Positions 55,241 to 64,000 of a DNA stretch of 64,000 nt are shown one piece after another; within the stretch, counting starts at the first letter, position 1; every line of letters begins with the position of its first letter. The stretch is from Heterocephalus glaber (taxonomy: Eukaryota; Chordata; Mammalia; Rodentia; Bathyergidae), in assembly GCF_000247695.1 (NCBI RefSeq), contig NW_004624795.1:12257840-12321839 (forward strand). The letters run 5' to 3'. The notes beneath the pieces were generated by a model. The model made no database searches and was not told the DNA's origin. It was given only the letters and a program-made list of their open reading frames with translations. A program made the translations under genes and the position numbers.

Positions 55241-58204
55241 TAATACATATCACAACTGCTTAGGCATACCAGGTATGAGGACTATTAGATTAGGGGGCTG
55301 AGATGGGAGTCACAAGAGGTGGGCAGATAGTGACATATGCCTGGTTTGCTTCCTGGGCCAAGGGGCCACCGCTCACAGACTTAGAAACCCAGATGCTCAG
55401 GTCACTTTTGTACTCAGAGAATATGCCCTAAGTGGGGAATGGTAGCATTCTTGAGTTGGTGGCCCTCTCCTCCCCGGGTCACATCCTCTCTCAATATTCT
55501 AGCTTCTTAGCTTTCTGCTGCTCTTCAGATTTGGAAGATCTGATATTGTTTACACTTGTTTGTGGGAACTCTCTGAGGTGCTGAGGTGCTGTCTATAAGC
55601 CTTCTATCTCAAATTATGGACTGAAGAGCTTTATCTCTGGTTTAAAGGCTTCAAGCCCTGGCTAGCACAACAAGGAGGCATTTAGGGTCACAGAGAAGTC
55701 TTCTTGAAGTTTCTGAGTGAGAAGTCTGGAGCTGATTCACCCTCACAGTTCCTGGATGACGACTCCTTTGCTTTGCCCGAGGGCCAGGGGCCTGGAATGA
55801 GGGGTCCAGGCTGCCTCCTCTGAACGCCTCCCTGTCTTACTATTGGGCTCAGCCTCTGCCCACCTGCCTGTCCCTTTTGGCGATCAGTGCTGCCTGCTCC
55901 TGACTCAGCAGCCTGGGGATTTGCAGAGGGTGTGGGTGTGTGTGCCACACAGGCATATGTGAGCCCCTGCGCTCATGGCGGGGGTTGGGAAGCATCCTTG
56001 GAGAATGGAAACTCATAGGAAGAGCTCAGGAACCTCAAAGGCTCTCCATTTGGCTCAGTTAGTGAGTAACATTTAAATTTTCTTCTTAATTAACATTTAT
56101 GAGTGATCCTGACAGTGATTAAAGAAATACGGGAAAGCTCTCAACATATGTGTCTGTATGCTGAGAGAGGAAGAAAGGCGAGGGGAACGGAAGGCTGCTG
56201 TGATGGACTTCAGAAGGGCGGGTCGTGTACATTTGAATCCAGGGTGCCATGCAGTGAGGAACGAATCTGTGAACACTCACCCAGACGAATGGGTCGCCTT
56301 TGTTCAGTTTTATTACAGTTCTCCAGTTGCTTCCCATGAGTGGTGGTCGTGTTCCTGCCTGTCTGCTTACAACCAGGAACAACAAAAAGGAGTTAACAGT
56401 GGTCATGACAGTGCCTTGTCAAGCAGATGAACTTCAGAAATTATTTTACATGAAGCCTTTTAAGGAACGTATATACTTAAAAACCCAAAGGAAGCGTAGA
56501 GAGCTAAGAATTTAATTCTTAAATCCAAGAAGATTCTAGAATCTGGCTGCACCTGAACATTTCTTTTCCTGCTCTTCTAGAAGAATTAAAGTGCATCTAG
56601 TGACTCTGGATTCTTGCTGCCTGGTGCCATGTGAATTATAAATGAACCATATGGAACCACTTTATATTAAGTAACTTATATGTTCCAATGATAGTTATTT
56701 AGGTTGTAATCTTCTCAAAATCTGTTGATAATGACTAGTGTATTTTCACCTGAGGTTGTTAATGCTCCAGTGCCTGTTGTTAACAGTGCCAGAGGTAGGG
56801 GTGCGTGCGTGTGTGTGTATGTGTGTGCGTGTCCAGAGGATATTACTGGGAACTGTATTTCATGGTCTGATAGCTTTTATATTTTTCCCTTAGATTTCAG
56901 ACACCAGTGCTCTGGAATAGCCATTTTAGGGATTATGTTTATTTGTCCTAAGTGGATGCCAGTTTCCAGTTTGTCCAAGGAAGGGCTGTGTCTGGAAGCA
57001 CACAAAGCACTGGATGGAATCGCTGTGGGATGGGCCTTCAGGGACTGCCCATTCTTCAGGGTAGAGTCCAGATGCCTTAGCATTGCCTGTGAGGTGTGTC
57101 ATTATACTGTCCCCACCTCTCCTGGCCTACAGCTTCTCCACACACATCCTCATTCTGCACTCTGGCTGTCCTGCTTCTGTTGCCTGTTGATGCGTCTTGC
57201 TGATGGGGCTCCTCGGCCCGGGATGCACCCCCTGCATCCTGCTTGATTGGCTATGATCACCTGGCCTATGAGCCCTCCTGATCCCCTCTCCTCTCACTTT
57301 CTGGCCTGCTTTGCTCTGCTTCTCTCTCTCTGTACCCACAGCACTTGCTAGACTCTGTTTACCCACTCGTGTCAGCCAGGGTCCCTGTAGGGAGCAGATC
57401 ATGTGGAAAGGGTTAATATAGAGGTGTAGACAGAGGTAAAGGTTCAGCGAGGAATGATGAGCACCAGGCTAAGGAGTTTCCACCCCTAGGTCTGCATGGG
57501 TCACAGGAGGGAGCGGCTACGGGCATTGAGTGGAGAGCTGTGGGTGGCTCAGCAAGCGGGGACCTGGGTGGACCCTGCTGCCCAGCTTCCCCTTCTTCCC
57601 TCCTTCTCATGCTGGGTCCATTGGCCAGACCCACCCGGAAGCTAGAGTGGGGAGACCCAGAGGTGTGCTCTGTGTGTTAGTCTTGCATGGTGCAGAGCAG
57701 TGAGGAGGAGAGAGGCAGTGGCTGGGGGTCCAAGAGAATAAGCAGCGCCCCACACTGCCCTCTGTGGAAGAGGAATCTCAGTAGGGTATCAGCCACATCT
57801 CACTCACTTTGTGCTCCCTGGTTCCCTCCTCTGGGTCCTGAGATCCAGGCTTTGGCCTTCCCTGTCTCCATCAGTACCCCTGGCTGCCACAAACCGGTGC
57901 CTCATCCGGGCCAAGATCGAATGCTTGTGTAGCTCCACGACTAATCTCCAGCTCTCTGTCCCTTCCCACTTGAGAGCATGCTGTGTCTGAGGCTTTTCTG
58001 CATCTCTGTTCTGGACCCCTTACGGAGCCGGCCCAGTGCCTGATCCAGGGTTTGTGGTGACAGAATGAATCATTGAGACAAGCCGTGAATGAAAAGACAT
58101 GTATGTGAAGAAACCAAGAAAAAGTAAGGATCCAAGTGTGTCTTCTTGTTGCCGGAAATGAGTCGCAGAAAGGTGTAGGAATTTCTCATCCAGTTTGTTT
58201 ACTG
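55241..58204. other. Non-coding stretch
   Basis: No gene or young SINE recognised. Contains a TG-rich run at 56802-56833. A 173-codon plus frame (56725-57246) runs through that TG repeat and has antisense frames, so it is not called. L2-like sense wording at about 57990-58075. Confidence 0.45.
56802..56833 (+). repeat. Imperfect (TG)n tract
   Basis: TG alternation interrupted by CG and TA steps, with no SINE body before it. Confidence 0.85.
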
Positions 58205-58275
58205 TTGTCGTGTTCTAGGCACAGGGCCTGCACATAATAGGCACTTGTGAAATATTTGTCAAGAGAATGAATCTC
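58205..58275 (+). mobile_element. L2 LINE 3' end, plus strand
   Basis: 'ttctaggcacagggcctgca', 'cataataggcacttgtgaaa', then 'atatttgtcaagagaatgaa', is the sense L2 terminus. Confidence 0.6.
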
Positions 58276-58723
58276 GATGTTAAGTCACGGACCCGGATGG
58301 TTTCTTCTTTAACTGGTTGCCTTCAGATTCTTCAGTGCCACCACCTCTTTTGGGACGTAGGCCCCTTTGGTCTTTTTCCCAAGTAGAGAAATCTGCGGCT
58401 GCCAGTCCTATGTAGCAGTTGCCCCTTATCTGCTGGGAACCCTGGGATGGTACTGAAGCTCTTTATGTAGGTACTGTGCTTTTTCCTATAAATACATACC
58501 TACAATAAAGTTTAATTTATAAATTAGGTATGGTGAAAGAATAATAAGAAAATGGAATAATTTTTAACAGTATACTGTAATAAAAGTTATTTACAACTTA
58601 TGCATTGTTTATTTCTGGAATTTTCCATATATTATTTTTTACCATGATTGACCGTGTGTCACTGAAATCATGGACATTGAAAGCCAGGTAAGGGAAGATG
58701 ATTATATTCTTTGTTGTTGCTTT
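58276..58723. other. Non-coding stretch
   Basis: No gene recognised. AT-rich from 58480 to 58640. Confidence 0.45.
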
Positions 58724-58825
58724 CAGACAGTTTCTCTGTGTAGCCCAGGCTGGCCTTGAATGTACAATCCTCCTGCTTCAGCCTCCTGAGTGCTAGGATT
58801 ACAGGCATGTACCACTGGTGCCTGG
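58724..58825 (-). mobile_element. B1-type SINE, minus strand
   Basis: On the plus strand CAGACAGTTTCTCTGTGTAG, CCCAGGCTGGCCTTGAATGT and CCTGAGTGCTAGGATTACAG, a reversed B1. Related flanks TTATATTCTTTG (58702 on) and TTGTATTCTTTTG (58826-58838) are the target duplication. Confidence 0.9.
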
Positions 58826-58909
58826 TTGTATTCTTTTGATGTCTGGAGTTTAGAAGTCTGATGGAGAATTCTGTATTCTGAATTCTGAATTCTGTATTCT
58901 CTCATTTTA

Positions 58910-59027
58910 AATTTAATTAATTAATTAATTATTATTATTATTATTTTTTTTTTTTTGGTACCGGGGATTGAACTTGGGACCTTGCCCTTGCAAGGCAGGC
59001 GGCAGAACCACTGAGCTAAATCCCCGG
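58910..59027 (-). mobile_element. ID-type SINE with AATT/AAT tail, minus strand
   Basis: The minus strand reads GCCGGGGATTTAGCTCAGTG, GTTCTGCCGCCTGCCTTGCA, AGGGCAAGGTCCCAAGTTCA and ATCCCCGGTACC, then an A-run, AAT units and AATT units. A 17/18 duplication CTGTATTCTC(T)(C/T)ATTTTA flanks it (58892-58909, 59028-59045). Confidence 0.95.
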
Positions 59028-59045
59028 CTGTATTCTCTTATTTTA

Positions 59046-60397
59046 GAGAAGAGCAGGGGAGAAAATAGCACTTAGAGACTTTGGTAGAAGAGAAAGGAAG
59101 CAAAGGAAGGGGAGTCCCTGCATCGCAGAGGGTGGGGTCCTTGTTCCTTGGCCTTGCCTGCCTGACACTGCGGTGCCTCTGCTAAGCCTGTGTGGATCTG
59201 TTATTCAAAGAGGAGAGATTGAGGGACCCTGGACGAGTGACAGTGAGCCTTTGAATGAATGCTCTTCACAAAGCTGTTCCTGGCCTGACTTCTCAGGCTT
59301 GCAGGCATTGTTTTCCGTGCTCAGGCTTCAGAGTGTCTTCCTGGTCTGTGTGGATTATTTAACTTGAATGGAGTCCCAAGGCCACCGTTTGTTCGGGCCA
59401 GCAAGGCTCCTCCTAGGCCCTGTCCCAGGCTGTATCAGCCCGCCTGGACACTCAGCAGTTTCCCAGGGTGGTGCTAAGGCTCAGGGTGTGGAGAGCAGGA
59501 CATTAGTAATGAACTAGACTGGGTGAGGGTGACTCTTGCAATTTTGAAAGAAATGCTTAAAAATTAATTGGTTCTCTGCTCTGCAGCTTTATTCTGCTGA
59601 AGCCAAAAAGAAAAGTCAGGATGGAGAATTTCCCACTGCAACGCCTTTTATTTCTGGCAAGTTGAGTCATTTAATGATGATTTGAGCACCAACAGCCCAG
59701 GGGCCCATCCTTCCCCAGACAGCTCCAAAAACTGTGCTGCCTTTGAGAAGGAAGTGTTTCATGCCTTTAATGTCCAGGGAGCTCAAGCAGTTCGGGCTCT
59801 CATATTTCCCAGACCATTACTGGACTTTTGCTGGCTGAGGTGGGGGTAGGGGTTAGCCTTGGCCTGCGGCTGCCTTTCAAGTCTTCTTTGAGCCAGGTAG
59901 AGTTGGAGCGGACATGGCTGTGCCTTTCCCATTGGGTGGAAGTCTGTGGATGGATCTGATGCGCTCCAAAGTGCTGGTGGGTTTTCTTGGGGTTGTATTA
60001 AGGTCCTGTGTTGTGTAGCTAGTGAAAGGCTTGATGCACTGATACATGGTTGAGTTAGGAACTCACAGAGGAGCGTCTCGGAGATTGTCAGGTACAATAT
60101 GGGCAGTTGTTTCCTTCATTACACTCTTAGGGAGTGGGTGGCAATGAAGGCAAATGCCAATGATGTCATTTCATCTGTAGGGGTATCTGCTGAGTCAAAA
60201 TATCTATTTCCTCTAAAAGGTTTTCTCTCCAAGCTTTCAGTAGATTGAAGACTTGATCTGATTATTTTTCCCCCCTGGGTCCTAGGACATAAGAGTCACT
60301 TATGACCTGGGCCTGTTGTTTCCTCATTGACAGTTGGTCCTGGATGGTGCTGGGGTTGCACTGGAGACTTAATAAAGTCTTCCTTGGCAGACTCATT
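59046..60397. other. Non-coding stretch
   Basis: No gene or named repeat recognised. The block at 59540-59690 is AT-richer and looks less decayed (AAAAATTAATTGG, AGTCATTTAATGATGAT), possibly conserved. Confidence 0.4.
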
Positions 60398-60560
60398 TTC
60401 TTTTTGTAAAGGGGCCAGATAGTAAGTATGCTAGGTTTTATAGGCCAAGAAGCAATATTGAGGATATTATGTAGGTACTTACATTGTGACAAGAGAGAAA
60501 ACAAATTTACACAGATATTTCACTATGAAATTTGACGTGTAATAATAATTGAGTACAATT
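60398..60560 (+). mobile_element. Ancient DNA transposon fragment, plus strand
   Basis: 'tttgtaaaggggccagatag', 'taagtatgctaggttttata' and 'ggccaagaagcaatattgag' start the same MITE family seen reversed at 41150. Diverged. Confidence 0.5.
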
Positions 60561-60904
60561 TTTTTGTAATACAGATTTGCTACTGAGAAGAATGAATATT
60601 ATTTTGGGGGAGATAGCAGCGTGCTGAATTGATGGTCAGTCCTCATTTCTGTTATCAAATCGATTACAGATGTTCATCTATAAAACTCATTCTTAGTTTG
60701 CAGGTCATCCAGAACAGATAGCAGACCAGAGTTGGACCTGTAGGCTACCCCTTGCCAGCCCTTGGTCAGCAGTGTAAGTCTGGTGATCTTGGTTTTGGAT
60801 AGAAAGCCTCCCAGTGGGGGAATGGCCCAAGATTCCTTGTTGGGGCTTGTTTGAGTGACTAGGAGATGTTATTTGAATGCCATAATCCTGAAATTTTGTT
60901 AATT
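60561..60904. other. Non-coding stretch
   Basis: No gene or named repeat recognised. Confidence 0.5.
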
Positions 60905-61090
60905 CAGTAAATAGTAGCGGAGATACAGAAGTGAACAAGGAGGTCAAGGTCATTGCCCTGGGAGAGCTTACATTCTGGTTGGAGACATAAGTGTGTATAA
61001 AATACAATGCCAGGTGAGGGTGAGCACCATTGAAAAAGTGAGATGAGGGCATATGAATGATGCTGGGAGAGGTGTTAAGAAACAGGTACC
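60905..61090 (-). mobile_element. L2 LINE fragment, minus strand
   Basis: 'agatacagaagtgaacaagg', 'attgccctgggagagcttac', 'attctggttggagacataag' follow reversed L2. Confidence 0.65.
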
Positions 61091-61097
61091 TCTCCAG

Positions 61098-61420
61098 GAT
61101 GATGCAGTGGCTTGAATATACTCCCAAAAGCTACATATGTTGGAAACCAAATTCAATGGCATTTGGGGATGGGGCCTCTGGGAGGGAATGAGGATTAGCT
61201 GAGGTCATGAGCCCGGGGTTCTCATAATAGCATTAGTGGCTTTGTAAGAAGAGGAAGAGAGACTGGAGCAAGCACATGGTGCTCTATGATGCCCTCTGCC
61301 ATGTTGTAGTGCAGCGAGAAGGCTCTTACCAGAGGAGAGCACCATGTTCTTGAACTTCTCACCCTCCAGAACTGTGAGCCAAATAAACTTCTCTTGTTTA
61401 TCCATGACCAGATCTCAGAA
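61098..61420 (+). mobile_element. MLT1-type MaLR solo LTR, plus strand
   Basis: 'gcagtggcttgaatatactc', 'ggatggggcctctgggaggg', 'gctgaggtcatgagcccggg', 'ttgtaagaagaggaagagag' and 'cctccagaactgtgagccaa', then AATAAA at 61382-61387, match the sense MLT1 LTR in order. No internal genes. Confidence 0.8.
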
Positions 61421-61889
61421 AACAGATGAAGATGGAGATGATATTTGGATAGAAGCCAGAATTAAGGGAGGAAGTGCACCATCAAAGCCTTGGGTTGGGC
61501 AACAGCCATGGATGTCTTCACGCAGGCACAGGCTTGGTGATATGAATGATCAAGAAGACAGTGGCAGGAGCAGAGGGGCCAAGATGGGGAAGGTAGGATG
61601 GGGGAGGGTGGGAGATGAGTTTAAGAGGAGGGCAGGGCCAGACATGAGGACCCTCAGGGCTCCTGCAGAAGTGCCGGTGATGAGGCATGGTCATGGGCTT
61701 GCAGTCAGAGTGATGTAATGTGATTAACTGTTGAAGAGGCTTGCTCCGTCTGCTGGGCAGGGAGTAGACTGGAGAAGTCAGAAGTGGAAGTGGTTTTATG
61801 GGGCCACAAAACTGAGTGTTGAAAATAGAGATGGTCAGAAAACTGTGGCATCTGTGGTCAGTGTATATTTCTGATTGTCTCCTGGATCA
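61421..61889. other. Non-coding stretch
   Basis: No gene recognised. A 124-codon plus frame (61344-61718) begins inside the LTR and has no domain. Confidence 0.45.
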
Positions 61890-62330
61890 TACAAAAGTCA
61901 GGATCCTTTTGGTTTCAGATGACCCAGCTCAAAGGAGGAGCTCAAGGAGAAAGGGGGCTGTATTGGCCCATATAGCTGTTAAGTCCAAAGATTTTCTTGG
62001 CTTTGTCACAGCTGGTTCTGGGGGTTCAGATGATGTCATCGTGGCTCTCTCTGTTCCTCATCTCTTGCTGCCCCTCCTCTTTGTGGGCTGGCTTCTTTCC
62101 TTCCTTTTACAGATAAATGTTTTCCATGTTGGAGAAGAGGAAGATGGCCCTCAAGATCCCCGATCCACATCGGAGCCTGGCATCTCCAGTCAAAATATTA
62201 CTGCCTTTTTTCTGTATCTGCATGTCACTTCCAGGGAAGGTTACTAATTGGCCCGGTGGAGGTCACAGAGCCAGCTATTGGACCATTGTCCATTGGCAGC
62301 CCAGGTAAAACTGCATTGGTCTCCGGAGGC
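61890..62330 (-). mobile_element. Ancient interspersed repeat
   Basis: 'ttggtttcagatgacccagc', 'gtattggcccatatagctgt', 'gggggttcagatgatgtcat' and 'cattggcagcccaggtaaaa' follow, in order, a common old mammalian repeat whose name I cannot give with confidence; strand is a guess. The 143-codon frame at 61816-62247 lies in it and is not a gene. Confidence 0.4.
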
Positions 62331-62609
62331 AGCAGTGCTGAGCAGACAGAATGGTGCCCAAGGGTCTGTCTTTGTTGGTCTCTTTCATTTTTCTCCTCCT
62401 CCTCTTGGATCTGTCCATTCAGGGATCTCGCCAGTGCTCGGGTGAAATCATGTCTTTACCTTCAACACATGGTCATGAAGAAGTCCGGTGACATGCCAAG
62501 TCCTGCTTCACCTTGTTCAGCCCACATGCTTCTTTTACTCTGAGGGCTGGGCCAGACCTCTTCTGTCCTTGCAGTGCTGTCTTGAGATGCAGTAGGGCAA
62601 GCAGGGCCT
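62331..62609. other. Non-coding stretch
   Basis: No gene or named repeat recognised. Confidence 0.5.
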
Positions 62610-62760
62610 GGCTGGGTTCATAACTTGCTCTGTGACCTTCGTTATGCCCCTTATCCTTTCTGAGACTTAGTTCCTTATGTTGCTGGGTATATGGACTAGG
62701 ATATCCACCAAATACTCTGGAAGATGTGAAGTACTATTTACAGGATAGCTGCTAATTGGT
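62610..62760 (+). mobile_element. MIR SINE
   Basis: 'cttgctctgtgaccttcgtt', then 'ttctgagacttagttcctta', resembles sense MIR. Confidence 0.5.
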
Positions 62761-64000
62761 TTTTTTTAAAAAATGCTTTGCCCAGGAAACAGAAAGATGT
62801 TATGTTTTAATTTGGACTTCACTACCTCTGCTTTGCATAACTTCTTTCTGGAGGAGCATGTTTCTTCATTTTTATCATCTTGATACTTTCATGGCCTGGT
62901 TGAGTCTTCAGCAGAAATCCTTGGGTAGGAGTGTCGCCCTGGCAGAAGAACCCCAGATTAAGACAAGTTGTGTTGTGTCTGTCAGTTGCAGTGTTCTTAG
63001 CAATTTGACATAGACATTGTTTTAGATTTACAGGGAAGAAAGGACAACATGTTCCTTATTGATAAGATTTCAGGAAGACTCTCAAAAAAAAAAAAAAAGA
63101 AAAGAAAAGAGAAAGCAGAAAACACAAAACTTAATGTATTACTATGTAATGCCTCGATTCCTGGCTCCTTAATTAGGCCTGTGGTTTAGCAGAGTGCACC
63201 ATCTCAATACACAGATGGTTCTTATGTAAAAAAAATTTTTCAAATGTTAATTTCTAGTGACTGATGTTCTCTGCCTAAATCATTTTCCATTGTTTGTATT
63301 TGATAAGAACTGTATTTGAACTGCTCCTTTATAAGTTGGAGTCTTTTGTAATGGGATTTAACTTAGTGGTTTTACAGGTGTATGAAAATGTTAAGCTGTG
63401 TATTGTACTTGAGAGTTTGAAAATTCGTAGTTGCAGCTAATTTAAGAAAAAAAAATTAAACCAGGTGATTAGCAGCTGCTTTCGGTTCTGAATGCTTGCA
63501 CTTGAGGGGTTTTGTGTTTGCTTATTTGTGTGCAAATTGGTGTGGTTATTTTGGACAGGTGGAGGCAAGCCAGCGTCCTTGCACCTCCCGACCAGCTGCC
63601 AGGCCCCTTCAGGGGACATTTCCCCAGTTCTCCATGCTGACTCGTTGCTGGCTGGCCCGCTCCCTAATGATTCAGGCCTTCCTGACACACAAAGCAGGCC
63701 TGGCCGAGTTCCTCATTAAGGACAGCCTTGTTCACTGCCACAAAGCCCCCTCTCCCCTTTGGCCAGCAGAAGACTCCTGCTCTGGGCGGCCGAGAACCTT
63801 GGAGTGTGGTGGCTGCAGCTCCTACCCCCTCTTCTGAGTTCTGAGCTCTGGTGTCACCAGCGACAGCCTTGGGATGGCTTTCAGCTCCAGGACCCCCAAG
63901 CCTTGAGGAGCTGGAGTCTGGCCCTGGTGGGGAAAAGAGCAGTAGGAAGTGAGTGGCACCAAAGAGGAGGGGCTGGTCAGGGACCGTGGGCTTCGGAGAT
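62761..64000. other. Non-coding stretch to the window end
   Basis: No gene recognised. A-rich tract at 63084-63120. The part at 63140-63440 is AT-rich and repeat-free. GC-richer DNA from about 63570 to 63720 includes CTAATGATTC and looks possibly constrained. Frames of up to 113 codons at 63496-63837 have no family. Confidence 0.4.
63084..63120 (+). repeat. A-rich (AAAAG)n-type tract
   Basis: Fifteen A followed by GAAAA units and mixed GA. No SINE body precedes it. Confidence 0.85.

Noticed and set aside
56725..57246. 173-codon plus frame
   Set aside because: Passes through a TG repeat, overlaps antisense frames, no domain.
61816..62247. 143-codon plus frame
   Set aside because: Lies in an ancient interspersed repeat.

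Overview
The window is 64 kb of mammalian nuclear DNA with no gene that I can establish. No open frame shows a recognisable protein domain, and no set of frames links into a spliced gene. Most of it reads as a long intron or an intergenic stretch. It has AT-rich blocks that look constrained, and it is full of transposon debris from several eras. The organism is a rodent. The youngest repeats are a tRNA-like ID-type SINE (core TAGCTCAGTGG, then a GCCGCCTGC stretch and a TTCGATCCCCGGTACC-type end), B1-type 7SL SINEs, and dimeric B1-dID SINEs. That combination, and the GGGGCCGGGGATTTAGCTCAGTGG head of the ID copies, fits a castorimorph rodent, with beaver as my best guess. This is inference from memory of SINE families, not a search.

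Layout. 0-5 kb: mostly unique DNA with a possible TATA/poly(A) pair near 280/565, one well-spliced-looking candidate exon at 1465-1539, and an old hAT-type element at 3.8 kb. 5-12 kb: ID, MIR, MER5-like and L2 pieces, a strong AT-rich constrained-looking block at 6.1-6.3 kb with a perfect 9-bp-arm hairpin, another AT-rich block at 10.0-10.5 kb, and a B1. 12-14.2 kb: a MaLR-type LTR, then an unusual element made of two oppositely oriented mariner transposase 3' ends split by a B1, then an old L1. 15-24.7 kb: L2, B1-dID, LTR, MIR, Tigger/MER2-like, MLT1 and MER5 copies, with SINE tails grown into CA or CGCA microsatellites. 25-28 kb: two homeodomain-motif-rich candidate conserved blocks. 29.5-30.2 kb: a young, 5'-truncated L1 with a perfect 16-bp target duplication. 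30-35 kb: B1, an ID nested in a B1-dID, polypyrimidine and CA repeats, and a MIR split by an ID. 36-50.7 kb: old L1, L2, MIR, LTR and hAT pieces, and a TG/TA microsatellite. 50.8-54 kb: a dense SINE cluster. 54-64 kb: LTRs, L2, B1, ID with an AATT tail, a hAT-type fragment, an MLT1, and unique 3' flank.

Nothing here works together as an operon or pathway. The useful content is the insertion history (nesting order, target duplications, orientation), a few candidate regulatory blocks, and one candidate exon. Repeat family names for old elements are from memory of consensus wording and are softer than the SINE and young L1 calls.
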